Positions 14,304 to 25,620 of a stretch of 64,000 nucleotides of DNA are shown piece after piece; position 1 is the stretch's first letter, and every line of letters begins with the position of its first letter. A program made the position numbers and the translations under genes. The notes under the pieces are model-generated. The model did no database searches. It was not told the DNA's origin and was given only the letters and a program-made list of their open reading frames with translations. Source of the DNA: Megamerina dolium (lineage: Eukaryota; Arthropoda; Insecta; Diptera; Megamerinidae). Location of the stretch: the NCBI GenBank assembly GCA_963854835.1, contig OY978526.1, positions 38,106,501 to 38,170,500 on the forward strand, written 5' to 3'.

Positions 14304-14813
14304 ATGAATAGATTGAAAATAGATGTTCTTGGAGTAAGTGAAACTTGGTGGCCAGACAGTGGTGAATTTTGTTCCGAAGATATGAAAGTATATTTTTCAG
14401 GTAATCAAAATCTGAACCATAGAAACGGCGTAGCCGTTATAGTAAATAAAAGAATTGCAAGCAATGTCGTTGCTTTCACACCCAAATCCGACAGAACTAT
14501 CAACAATCAACAATCAACAACAATCAATAAAATCAATACAAAACCATTAAACCTCAACTTTCTGCAAGTATATGCACCAACGGCTGACAAAAGTGACGAT
14601 GAAATCGAAAGTTTTTACGCAGAAATAGATGATCTTTTAAAATTTACAAAACCACATGAAATTAACATTATACAAGGAGATTTCAATGCCAAAGTTGGTT
14701 CGCTATACACTGATCGTGCAACTGGAAGGTTGGGTCTGGGAGATCGAAATGAAAGAGGCGACAGATTAGTACAATTCTGCCAAGACAATGCCATAAAAAT
14801 TTCAAATACTTGA
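14304..14813 (+). pseudogene. Endonuclease (EEP) domain of RTE-type LINE
   Basis: The 169-codon open segment covers most of an endonuclease/exonuclease/phosphatase fold, the nicking enzyme that primes target-primed reverse transcription. Visible motifs are 'GVSETWW' (metal-binding Glu), 'QVYAPTADKSD' and 'IIQGDFNAKVGS' (catalytic DFN). The segment ends at a stop before the C-terminal SDH motif. The reading continues in another frame: 'ITRVSTYPGAYIFSDHN' near 14930 contains the SDH-type His. This is a decayed part of the LINE at 13960-18903. Confidence 0.85.
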
Positions 14814-15484
14814 TTTTGCCTGCCAAAAAGAAGGCTGTATACTTGGAAATCACCTCAGGACAATGAATAAAATACAGTCAGAAATCAAATAAATTTTATA
14901 ATTATAAACAAACGATTCGGCTCAGCAATTACCAGAGTATCCACTTATCCAGGAGCTTATATCTTTTCTGACCACAATGTCTTATTAGCCAACATGAAAG
15001 TAAAACTTAAAAGTTGCAAAAAGAAACCACATAAACAAATGCTTAACACCGAAATGTTAAAGGAAAACGAAATTGTTCGCAACTCACTCATTTTGGAAAT
15101 AAATAATCAGCTTAACAATATCCAAACCATAAACCAAGACCCACTTTCAGTTTGGAATAAGTTAACAACAACAGTAACTAATGTTGCACAACAGACCCTA
15201 GTTAAAAGAAAAACGAATTAAAAGAAAAATGGATGACCGAAGAAATATTGAAATTAATTGACGAAAGGCGAGAGCACAAAAACAAAAATATTGAAGTTTA
15301 CGGAGAGCTAAATAAAGAAATTCGTAGTAGGGTGCGAATAGCTAAAAATGAATGAATAGACGCCCAATGTAAAGACATTGAAAATCTCCAGAAACTTCAC
15401 GATGACTTTAACATCCACAATAAACTAAAGGAGTTGTCTGGCGTTTATCGAAGAAAAATTACGTCTCTTTTGCTCAACAAAAAA

Positions 15485-17372
15485 AATCTCCTTACAGTCG
15501 GCTGGGGCCGACCAAACTATACCCTGCATATGTAGATTTATATATAAAAAGATTACTCGAATATACAACTTTTCTTTTATTTCCACTTTTCGAGAAACAA
15601 TTTTTGCATATACTACTAATTTACACCCGAAATATGGTTGAGTTTGACGAAGTAAAAGGATTTTAAGATAATTCCGAGGCTTATTATGGGAGCTATATAA
15701 AAGTGGGCGTGGCTTACCACTTTCTAGTAAATCCAATTAATTTTTCAACGTTAATCCACACCTTAAATTTCGTGACCTACGTTGAATAGTTTCTAAGTTA
15801 TGGTGGTTAACATTTTTGTTTAATTTCCTCAACTTTGTATGGGAGCCCCAATAAGAAGTGGGCGTGGTACGCTGATTTTTCGCCAGATTATTTCCGACTA
15901 CCATATTAACATAAGTGTTAATTATGATTGTTCTAGACAGAAGGATACAGAAGTTACAGCTATTTCAATTTAAAAGAAATTCGGTCATTTTGTATGGTGG
16001 CTACTATCAACAGTGGGCGTGGCGCGTCCATTTCCTGTGAGTCTAGTTGCTCCTACAATACTAATCCATACCTTAAATCTCGTTCTTTTACGCTAAATGG
16101 TTTATAAGTTATGGCGCTTAAAAGTTTTAGTTTAATTCCCTTGACTTTGTATGGGAGACCCATGAAGGAGTGGGCGTGGCACACTTATTTTCTGCCAGAT
16201 TATTTCCGACTACGATATTAATTTAAGTGTCAATTATGGTTATTCTAGACATAAGATTGCCTAAGTTACAACTGTTTCAATTTAAAATTTGTATGGGGGC
16301 TACGATAAACAGTGGGCGCAGTGCGCCCATTTTCTGTGAGCCTAATTGCTCGTACAATACTAATCCATACGTTAAATTTCGTTGTCCTAGGCTAAATGGT
16401 TTGTAAGTTATGGATCTTAAAATTTTGGTTTGATTCCCTAGACTTTGTATGGGAGACTCATGAAGGAGTGGGCGTGGCACACTGATTTTCTGTCAGATTT
16501 TTGCCGACTACGATATTAATTTAAGTGTCAATTATGGTTATTCTAGACAGAAGATTGCCGAAGTTACAGCTGTTTCAATTTAAAATTTGTATGGGGGCTA
16601 TGATAAACAGTGGGCGTGGTGCGCCCATTTTCTGTGAGCCTAGTTGCTCGTACAATACTAATCCACACCTTAAATCTCGTTATTCTACGCTGAATAGTTT
16701 GCAAGTTATAACCGGTAACATTTTTTTTAATTTCCGCAACTTTGTATGGGAGACCCAAAAACCAGTGGGCATGGCACACTGATTTTCTGCCATATTATTT
16801 CCGACTAACATGTTAATCTCAGCGTCAATTATGGTTATTCTGGACAGAAGATTGTAGAAGTTACAGCTGTTTCAATTTAAAAGAAGTACAGACACTTTGT
16901 ATGAGAGCTACGCTAAAAAGTAGGCGTGGCTCAACCACTTTTGGCGAGGTTATATAGTAGTATAATATAAGTCTATGTGCCAAATATTGTTGTCCCAAGT
17001 CGTATATTATGTGAGTTATGGCAAGTTAAAGATTTTGAAAATTTCGAGGTTAGTCGCTTTGAATGCTTGGTGTGGGCGTGGTTATTGACCGATCATGCCC
17101 AATATCAATCCCCTCCGTACCCTTGGATCATAGATTACTTATGCCAAATTTCATCGAAATAGCTCAATATTTACTCAAGTTATCGTGCGAACCAGCCAGG
17201 TGACAGACAGACGGACGGACGGACGGACGGACGGACATCGTTAAATCGAAAATTTAATCGACGCTGATCACGAATATATATCCATGTCTATATCTCCGGA
17301 GATTCCTTCAAGTGGACACAAACATCTGACCGAAATGAATATACCATGCATATTGCATTATGCAGGGTATAA
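15485..17372 (+). mobile_element. DINE-like element with ~300-bp internal tandem repeats
   Basis: It starts TCTCCTTACAGTCGGCTGGG and ends near 'tgcagggtataat'. Inside are four to five copies of a ~300-bp unit carrying 'aactttgtatgggag', 'gtgggcgtggc', 'atggttattctagacaga' and 'agttacagctgtttcaatt'; 'tttgtatgggag' recurs at about 15835, 16146, 16445 and 16741. Near 17195-17236 there is a run of gacaga/gacggac, which is a GTCY microsatellite on the other strand. Helentron-related DINE-1 elements of Drosophila carry such a GTCY block, so this placement is an inference. No protein is encoded. It interrupts the RTE-like LINE. Confidence 0.7.
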
Positions 17373-19689
17373 TAACGAAATCGCATCCCAAATAAGTGAA
17401 AAGGAAGAGATGTGGGAAGCATATGTGCGAGAACTATTTCACGACAATCGAACATTGCGTACTACATCTAACAACACTAATATATCCGGTCTACCAATAA
17501 TAATAGATGAAATTAAACACGCCATTAAGCTCTCAAAGGACAATAAGACCCCCGGACCAGATATACCTGCAGAAATTTTAAAACTAATAAATGACGATAA
17601 CCTTGATCTAATATATCTATAGCTTTTAACTATATTTATGATACTGGACAGTTCTCGCAAGATTTGCTAAAATCCATTTTTATTACATTGCCGAAGAAAC
17701 CTCAGGCCAAAAAATGCAAAGTATATCGATTAATCAGTTTAATGAATCATTCACTTTGAATTTTTCTAAAAATCATACATAACCACGTATATGCCAAGTG
17801 CGAAGATGCAACAGGAGACTCCCAATTCAGTTTTAAAAACGGATTGGGAACACGTGAAGCCCTCTTAGGTGTTAAAGTTTTAGTTCAAAACTGCAAGGAT
17901 GTAGAAAAAGACGTTTTCCTCTGTTTTATAGATTATGAGAAAGCTTTTGATACAGTGCAACACGACAAGCTATTTAATATATTACAAGCACTAGACATAG
18001 ACGAAACGAGCTGCGCTGTATAAGAAACTTGTACTGGAACCAAATCGCGCAAGTAGGGTAGATAACAAAAACACAAACGAAATAGAACTATTAAAAGGCC
18101 TTCGACAAGGGTGCATACTATCACCTCTTTTATTTAATATCTATTCGGAAAAAATCTTTCAAGAAGCTCTTTATAACGCACAAGAAGGCATAAAAGTAAA
18201 TGGAAAGACTACCAACAACCGCAGGTATGCTGACGACACGGCACTCCTCACGGACAGTATAGAAGACTGTACCGAAGAAATCAAAACACGAATAGAAATG
18301 GCAAGAGCATCATTCTGCAAATGTAAAAAAGTTCTCTGCAGTCATGAAATTAATATGCGATTAAAAATACGCTTCGTTAAATGCTACGTATGGTAAGTAC
18401 TTTTGTACGCCATGGAAATATGGACCCTTAAGGTAGCGGATATGAATAGGATAGAAGCCTTCGAAATGTGGATATACAGACGTACACTAAAAATCTCATG
18501 GACGGATCGTGTTACCAACAGTGAGGTCCTTCGTCGAATGAACCAAGACAGAAAACTTCTTACAGCAATCAAGCAACGGTAGACTTCTTATCTAGGGCAT
18601 ATTCTAAGAAATCAGAAATACGGACTGCTGCAACTCATCCTGGATGGGATAATTGAAGGAAGACGTGGCATAGGCAGGAAGCAATTATCATGGCTACGCA
18701 ATATTAGACAATGGACGGGAATTGGCCACATAAGAGAGCTATAGAATTCGGCAAGGGACAGAGAAGCTTTCAGAGAAATCACAAACAACATATTTTGACA
18801 TTATACACTACATAGTTATACACTTTTATACACATATATATTTATACATTTACTCATATTTGTACAGTCGCTAACGTTCGAAAACGAACTGGCAAATAAA
18901 GAAGAAGAAGGATACCCTATATTTTATCAATAGCTCAAAAAAAGGCTTGCGTCGATTGGTGTAAGGAAATGCTTAAAAAGTACGACCGTGGTGCTTCATA
19001 ACACGTGTATAAAATCGTGATAGGAGACGAACCACGGATATATGCTTATGAACCGGAAACAAAATAGCAATCGACCGTGTGGGTGTTCCAAGACGACCCA
19101 AATCCAACAAAAGTTGTTCGGGCCCGCAGCACATCAAAGCAAATGGTCGCCTGTTTCTTCGGTCTGCTTGAGCAACGGTCAATTCTGAGTGGTACACGAC
19201 CATTTGTTTGCCGAAAGTCTTCAGAGAAATTAGCAAAACCAACCGTCAAAGACGAATCATTCTCCGCCATGACAATGCGAGCTCTCACACATCTCGTCAA
19301 ACAGGTGAATTTTTGAGCAGTCAAAACATCGAATTGATGACTTATCTCCGTACAGTCCTGATTTGGCACCCAATTAGTTTTTCTTGTTTTCGAATATCAA
19401 AGGTAAACTGCGTGGTCAATGATTTACGAGCGCCAAAGATGCAATTGAAGCGTTCAAAAGCCCTGTTTTGGAAGTGTCTCAAGAGGAATGGAAAAACTGG
19501 TATGACAAATGTTTTGAACGAATGCAAAAGTGCATTGATCATCATGGTGAATATTTTGAAAAACAATAAAGACATTTTCATTTAAAAAGGTGTGTTATTA
19601 TTTGCTATTCACGAAATATAAATAGCCAACGTATATACATGAATGAACAAGAAATAGTCCACATTTATACAATATTTGTATTGTATAAA

Positions 19690-20985
19690 TGTGTTCTGCT
19701 TTTTATACGCTGCACAATATAATATGCAAGGTATATTCATTTCGTCTGTCTGCCAACTGGCTTGTGCGGACGATAACTTGAGCAAATATTGAGCTATTTT
19801 GACGAAATTTGCCATAAGTAACCTATGAAGGGTACGGAGGGGATTGATATTGGGCATGCTCAAAATTTTTAACTTGCTATAACTCACTTAATATATCTTC
19901 TGGGACAACAATATTTAGCACGTAGAGTTATATTATACTACTACATAACCTTGCTTTCATTTATAGTAGTTCCCATACACAGCATCTATACGTCATTTAA
20001 ATTGAAACATCTGTAACTTCTGCCATCTTCTGTCTAGAATAACCATAATTGACACTTGATTATTAGGATAGTAGGAAATAATCCCGAAAAAACCAGCCTG
20101 CCACGCCTACTTTTTACTGGAGCTCCAATACTAAGTTGCGGAAATTAAAAAAAAATATTAATCGCTGTAGCGTAGGGCAACCAGATTTAGGGTGTGAATT
20201 AGTATTGTAAGAGCAACTAAACTCATAAGCAATGGGCAAACCACGCCCACTGTTTATAGTAGCCCCCATACAAAATGACTGAATTTCTTTTAAATTGATA
20301 TAGCTGTAACTTCTGCAATCTTCTGTCTAGAACAATCATAATTGATACTTACATTAATATGGTAGTTGGAAATATCCTGGCAAAAAATCAGCATGACACG
20401 ATCACTCCTTTATGTGGCTCCCATACAAAGTCGAGGAAATAATAAAAAATGTTTAATGGTCATAATTTACAACCTAATTAGCGTAGAACAACGATATTTA
20501 CGTTATCAATTAGCATTGTAAAGATGACTAGATTTAGACCGAATTTCTTTTAAATTTGAACAGCTGTAACTTCGCCAATCTTCTGTCTAGAACAACCATA
20601 GTTAATACTTACGTTAATATGATAGTCGGAAATAATTTGGCAAAAAATTAGCGTGCCACGCCCACTTCTTACTGAGGCTTCCATACAAAGTTGCGCGAAA
20701 TAAAAAAAAATTTTCACCGCCATAACTTACAAACTATTCAGCGTAGGACAACCAAATTTAAAGTACGGATTAATATTGCAAAGTTAATTAGATTTACAAG
20801 AAAAAGACAAGCCACGTCCACTTTTTATATATCCACTATACTAAGCCTCGGAGTTATCTTAAATATCTCCTTTAAAGTATCCCTTTTAAAACGACCATAA
20901 CTTAGAAAGTACTATTCGAGCAAACCTACATATGCAGGGTATAATTTGGTCGGCCCCAACCGACTGTAAGGTCTTTTTTATCTTC
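19690..20985 (-). mobile_element. DINE-like element, inverted copy
   Basis: This is the reverse-oriented relative of 15485-17372. It ends on the right with 'tgcagggtataatttggtc' and 'ccccaaccgactgtaagg', the complement of the other copy's left end. On the left it has 'gcaaggtatattcatttcg' followed by short GTCT units. The internal unit is seen about three times ('cttctgtctagaa' near 20035, 20325 and 20580; 'ccatacaaagt' near 20430 and 20680). It has no coding capacity. Confidence 0.7.
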
Positions 20986-21141
20986 AAATAAACGAGCATT
21001 TGAGAGTAATACGAGTATTATTTTTGGTTATTTGAAGAGAGTTACGACACATATTGTACGTTGTAGTTTTTCTTGCTTTACATGGCAGACACTGATGTTT
21101 TGCATTACTGCGTTTTGCTGCGTCATTTTGTTTTATATTTA

Positions 21142-22792
21142 CAGTGGCTCACAGCTTATTTCGTACAGTGTATATATTTTTATGTACATGGCTGTAACAT
21201 CGAAACTAAAAAACTTATCGATAAGTTTTGAATGTAGATGTCTGTGTATGTGTTTAGTAAACCTAATAAGAAAACGGGGAACCCCAAAAATTTTTCTTTT
21301 TGTTATGCAAGAGAGAAAAACTATTGATCAGCTGATTTTCAGCTCACATCTTATTTCGTACACAAACTTCAATGTAGGTAAGTTTCATTCTGCCGCGCAG
21401 TTACAAAGTTTTTTTGAATTGTATGAGTTTTTGGACCTTTTTAACTATTATAACAATTTTTATTATTATTATTTTAAATAGTTAAAGTGCTGTAAATTAA
21501 ACATTTAGCTTTATGGGTCATCGTACAACGATGGAACAGCGTAAACTGGTAATTAACCATTTTAGGAAAGGTCAGAGTGTGCAAAAAATTGCTGAAATGA
21601 CAAATTTAAGTGCCTCAACTGTCCAATACATCATTCAACGCTTCGTTCGCGAAAATCGGTTGGAGAACAAGGGCAGAGAAGCACCTAATAAGATTTTCAA
21701 CGCATCAGACGAGCGTTATATTGTACGAAAAATTAAGAAAAATCCAAAGTTATCCGCTCCGAAGTTGGCTGCAGAGGTTCAGCGTGAAATAGGAAAATCA
21801 TCCAGTGCTGAAACTGTCCGACGTGTGCTGCGCAATCATGACTTGAACGGTCGAGTAGCCCGAAAGAAACCATTCATTTCTAAAATGAATATACAACGCC
21901 GACTTGACTTCGCCAAAGAGCATATTATTAATACTCCTGCGTTCTGGAATACCGTTATTTTCGCGGATGAGTCTAAGTTTAATATTTTTGGCTCGGACGG
22001 AATGTCATATGTTTGGCGTAAAGCTAATACCGAGCTAAACAAGGAGAACCTTAAGCCCACAGTGAAGCATGGTGGCGGTAGCGTGATGGTTTGGGCCTGT
22101 ATGTCAGCAGCCGGAGTAGGTGAATTGGTTTTTATTGAGGGAACAATGGACAAAATGAAGTACCTCGAGATTCTGAAAAACAATTTACTTCAAAGTGCAG
22201 ACAAACTGGGTTTGCGGGAAGAATTTCGGTATTACCAAGATAATGACCCAAAACATAAATCTGGGATTGTGCAATCTTGGCTCATTTGAACTGCTCACAC
22301 TTGATGTCTCCACCACCACAGTCACCTGACATGAATGTGATTGAAAATCTTTAGTCTATTTTGGACAATAAAATAAGAACACACAAGATTTCTAATAAGC
22401 AAGACCTAAAGAAGGTACTGATGGAGGAATGGAAAAAAATCACACCAGACATCACTCAAAAATTGGTGGATTCAATGCCAAGTAGACTCCAGGCTGTCAT
22501 TAACGCTAAGGGATGTCATACTAAATATTAAAATCAACTTACTTTGTTTTTAGTTTGAACTTAAAGAGACTGTACGAAATAAGCTGTGACATGAATTTTC
22601 CTATTTTTTTCTTATTTTATTTTTTTATAGTGTCAAACACTAAAATTTTGAAAAAGTAAATTTTGGAAAATAAAAAACAAACCTTCCTTTCAAAAATGGC
22701 ATTTATATTTTGTTCAAATTTTTGCTATATTAGGAATTACGACTGCAGCAATTTTTAAACTGTCACTGTACGAAATAAGCTGGGAGCCACTG
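21142..22792 (+). mobile_element. Tc1-like transposon with doubled (IR/DR) termini
   Basis: The 1651-bp element is flanked by TA (21140-21141, 22793-22794). The outer ends read CAGTGGCTCACAGCTTATTT on the left and, complemented, CAGTGGCTCCCAGCTTATTT on the right, continuing 'CGTACAGTG'. A second, inner copy of the same site is at 21340-21361 ('cagctcacatcttatttcgt') and, inverted, at 22570-22590. This IR/DR layout is known from some Tc1 elements (for example Minos, Paris, S and Sleeping Beauty), where both sites bind transposase. The transposase lies between the inner repeats. Confidence 0.92.
21513..22531 (+). pseudogene. Tc1-family transposase, one frameshift and one stop from intact
   Basis: The first 258 codons are open: an N-terminal paired-like helix-turn-helix ('GQSVQKIAEMTNLSASTVQY', second HTH to about residue 115), then the DDE domain with 'VIFADESKFNIFGSDG' (first Asp) and 'YYQDNDPKHKS' (second Asp). 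A frameshift near 22265-22290 ends this frame. The next frame carries 'PPPQSPDMNVIENL' with the catalytic Glu of the DD34E triad, one stop where Trp is expected, and a natural C-terminus 'RLQAVINAKGCHTKY'. The protein would excise and integrate the element at TA sites, but this copy cannot make it. Confidence 0.92.
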
Positions 22793-22834
22793 TATTTATA
22801 TATTGTATTTTTTGCTAATAAGATAATGTATGTA

Positions 22835-23420
22835 CACCTGATTCTGTTTTTACACGGTAATTGGTTCCAGGAAAACCCGTGTAAAAAAAACCGTGTAAAA
22901 TAAGACATTGATCGTATGCAAAATAGGTGATTGGTTCCTTATCTCTAAAACCTATTGAAATTAGTGAAAAACAAGGATTTTTTAAGAACAACTATAGAGG
23001 TTTATTTTATTAAATCACATATATAATTTAATGTAACGTTGGAAAATCAAATTTGCCTATTAAAAATTCCTTTAGCAAACACGTCTGATTGCATGGATAG
23101 TTCAGAAAATATTAACACATTCTAGTTGCTGTCACAAATAAATTTGATTGTATGCACTAAAAGGGAATTCCCCTAAATTTGTGCTATTTACAATTGCTCT
23201 GACCAGTAAATTTGCTTGTATCCACAAAAAGGGAATTTCCCTAAATTTGTGATATGAACATATTTCGCAAAAATTGAATTTAACCAAAAAAAATGTAAGC
23301 CCAAAAGATTTGAATCGTGCTAAATGGAATAAAATCGTGTAAAAAATTTAAAATTTGTTTATTTTCAAACCGTGTTAAATCAAAACCGTGTAAAAAAACC
23401 ATTAAAAACAGAATTAGGTG
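22835..23420. mobile_element. pogo-like MITE with TA target duplication
   Basis: The 586-bp element is flanked by TA (22833-22834, 23421-23422). Its inverted ends are CACCTGATTCTGTTTTTA and CACCTAATTCTGTTTTTA. Next to the ends are repeated 'ccgtgtaaaa' motifs and 'attggttccagg', a motif familiar from pogo/Tigger-type elements. Internally a ~45-bp unit containing 'aaagggaatt' and 'ccctaaatttgtg' occurs twice (about 23150-23195 and 23208-23258). No transposase is present. It lies only 42 bp from the right end of the Tc1 element. Confidence 0.75.
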
Positions 23421-23422
23421 TA

Positions 23423-24207
23423 TTGTAATGTAGAAAGGTAAAATTAATATTTACAATATTTTCAAATACTTACATTTGCAAATGTTGACATTCTATTCAT
23501 TATATGAAAATAACACATTCACTGCATTCCATTCTAGTGGCATTCCTGTATTCAACTGACGATAAGCTTATCAACTTGTAATTAGCTGAAACTCATGTAG
23601 ATGCGGACAATTGAGTCACTAGGCCTTCGCTATGTTAAAATAGTCAGTTCATTCCGAAGGAGGTAGTTGACCTTTCAACAAGTACTGGTTGCAGGATAAT
23701 CAACTTATAGTGCATTTAAAGTTAGTTGAGCTCTCGGCTGGGTATGTATAGGTACAGATGAGTATGTAAGTAAGTTTAAGTGCAGGTTTATATTGCTTTA
23801 GTAAGCATTTCTAACATATGTGCATATGTGTTAATAAAAACTCCCATACATACTAACTAGGGATGTCAGTCCCGGGATCTCTGGTGCCCGAAAAATTTTA
23901 ACTCCAGAAAAACCCGAGATTAGTCGATGCAAATCCCGCGATTCCTGAAAATAATTTTTGAATAGCCTTTTAAGGGCAAACAATGATTATTTGTAACATT
24001 GGTTGCGCTTTCGGCGTTTGCGACCCCTTTCAAATACAACAATAGGCAACCAAATTTTTTGAAGTGCAAGGCAAAATTATAGCCATAATGATTCATAGCA
24101 GTTCATATAAAATATTTATTAGGTGTATAACCTTAAAATCAGTTTTTTAACGTAAAATTCATATTTATTTGAAACACATTTTACGTAGTAATATTAATCG
24201 AAGAATG
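23423..24207. other. Non-coding stretch with possible old hAT-type remnant
   Basis: Around 23866 the sequence 'agggatgtcagtcccgggat', followed by repeated 'cccg' words, resembles the ends of some hAT-type elements. No matching second end was found. No gene is seen. Confidence 0.3.
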
Positions 24208-24215
24208 CTCTATCA

Positions 24216-24628
24216 CCTAGCCGGCCAAGAGTTGCGCAATGTGTATTCTGCCTTCGTGTTTTCACATCAACGATAATGATGTGTAAGCACGATGTTATGC
24301 TTTCGCTTCTCAGTTGCTGTTTAATGCTGCAACTAGCCACCGACGTAGCGTACGTACGTACCGCCCGTACGTAAGAACATACAAAATTGCATTGATTTTC
24401 TCCGCTACGAGCAACGTCTACGTCACCGTCATACGGTGGTGAGTTTTCGTTTACACGACATTCCCATAAGATAGGTCGTGTCAGCTGACACGTTCTACGT
24501 TTTTACGTCGTTATGCTGCTAGTTGCAGCATAACTTTTGACGAAGGAAGATTGTTGCGCATGTTCACGTACTCTGTTTGATCCACACACACTAATACAAA
24601 TGTTTTAGTATTCGTGTGGCCGGTATTG
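24216..24628. mobile_element. hAT-like MITE with 8-bp target duplication
   Basis: CTCTATCA flanks the element at 24208-24215 and 24629-24636. The ends align as CCTAGCCGGCCA and, complemented, CAATACCGGCCA. Inner inverted repeats are also visible ('taatgctgcaactagc' near 24322 and 'gctagttgcagcataac' near 24515). The insert is GC-richer than its surroundings ('gtacgtacgtaccgcc'). An 8-bp duplication suggests hAT. No transposase is encoded. Confidence 0.6.
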
Positions 24629-25257
24629 CTCTATCAGAAGCTATGGCGTTTACCCATATTTGCTTGATGATTCCATCTCTAAAGAAGTGATCTAATGGCC
24701 GATTTGCAAATATTGTACATCGTTGAAATTGTCTCGATAAGCATTGTATTTGCGATGTCATTATTCTCCCGAGTCAGATTTGGCTGGTGGACTAAGTAAC
24801 ACAGAGTTGGCCTCCCCACACTTGCATTTTTCTGCTCATAGAATTGATGCCCTTAGAAATGCCTGAAACGTTTACCTTTGAAGTGATTTACTCATTTCAT
24901 AAATAGCAATTCTATTATAGATATAAAATTAAGTAACTCTTTTATTTGAAATACCTAAAATAAAGTGAGCATGCGTTACAATTTTGGCGTAACTTTTACA
25001 ATTTTCAGTCTTTTTACGATTTCCACAAAATTTCAGATTTTTCACAATCTCTTTAATTTTTGTGATTTTGTTTTGTGGGAGAAAAAGAAGATAAGTAAAA
25101 AAATGCAATTTGTTAAGACTTAACAAGCATAGATAGTCGTAGCATCATTTTAAAAAAGAACACGTGGTACCAACATTGCTCTGAATTTCATTGTCATTGT
25201 TATTTTATTCATTTGTCGTCATTTAGTAAATTGATTGGTGTGGGTGTGGGTGATTTT

Positions 25258-25620
25258 TGAGGAACTTTCTGGTTGAATGGATACGTGAACAATCATAATT
25301 GCCGTGTTTGGTGTGACGACCAGCCATAACCATTGCAAGAACTGCCAATGCATCCAGATAAATGCACTGTTTGGTGTGTATTATGGGACGGTGGCATCAT
25401 TAGACCGTACTTTTTCAAAGACGACGAAGGCAGGAACGTTACTGTGAATGGCGAGCGCTACCGTGCGATGATTACACACTTTTGTTTGCCCAAAATGGAA
25501 GAGTTGGACTTGGCTGACATGTGGTTTCAACAAGATGGTGCCACATGACACACAGCACTCGAAACAATGGCCCAATTGAGAGGCGAGTTCGGTGAACAGT
25601 TTATTTCACGTTTGGGGCCG
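25258..25620 (+). pseudogene. ITm-mariner transposase fragment
   Basis: The fragment corresponds to the middle of a DDE transposase of the Tc1/mariner superfamily. It starts at a 'WLNGYVNNHN'-like segment, then has 'VWCVLWDGGIIRPYFF', 'VTVNGERYRAMITHF' and 'DMWFQQDGAT' (second catalytic Asp), followed by a stop where Cys is expected. Both ends of the element are missing. The right side is cut off where the Jockey LINE begins. Deletion derivatives of related elements are at 37928-38519 and 40624-41129. Confidence 0.8.

Larger units (their letters stand above)
13960..18903 (+). pseudogene. RTE-type non-LTR retrotransposon (endonuclease-RT), interrupted
   Basis: This LINE is inserted in the mariner at 13529-19627. 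An apurinic-type endonuclease begins near 14250 ('GTWNVRSLFGAGK') and continues in the ORF 14304-14813 with 'VLGVSETWWPDS', 'LQVYAPTADKSDDE' and 'IIQGDFNAKVG'. After 14994 a basic linker follows, then the DINE-like insertion at 15485-17372. The RT resumes at 17380 ('IDEIKHAIKLSKDNKTPGPD'), has 'YADDTALLTDS' near 18224 (the catalytic Asp pair), and ends with the 'GRRGIGRKQLSWLRNIRQW' region typical of RTE-like insect elements. The 3' end is an (AAG)n tail at about 18890-18903. Frameshifts and stops make it dead. Confidence 0.85.
13529..19627 (+). mobile_element. Mariner (mauritiana/cecropia-like), split in two by a LINE
   Basis: The N-terminal half of a mariner transposase lies at 13650-13960 and the C-terminal half at 18905-19585. 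The first half has recognisable 'EGRPKSVVV' and 'MQDRQFIYREIEASF'-like segments. The second has 'AQKKACVDWCKEMLKKYDRG', then 'YAYEPETK', 'VWVFQDDPNPTKVVRARS', 'RRIILRHDNASSHTS' and a C-terminal 'KCIDHHGEYFEKQ'-type end. The two halves are consecutive parts of one protein, so the sequence between is a later insertion. Possible inverted ends with 'ctatttatatttc' lie near 13535 and 19610. Stops and frameshifts are numerous. Outer boundaries are approximate. Confidence 0.8.
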
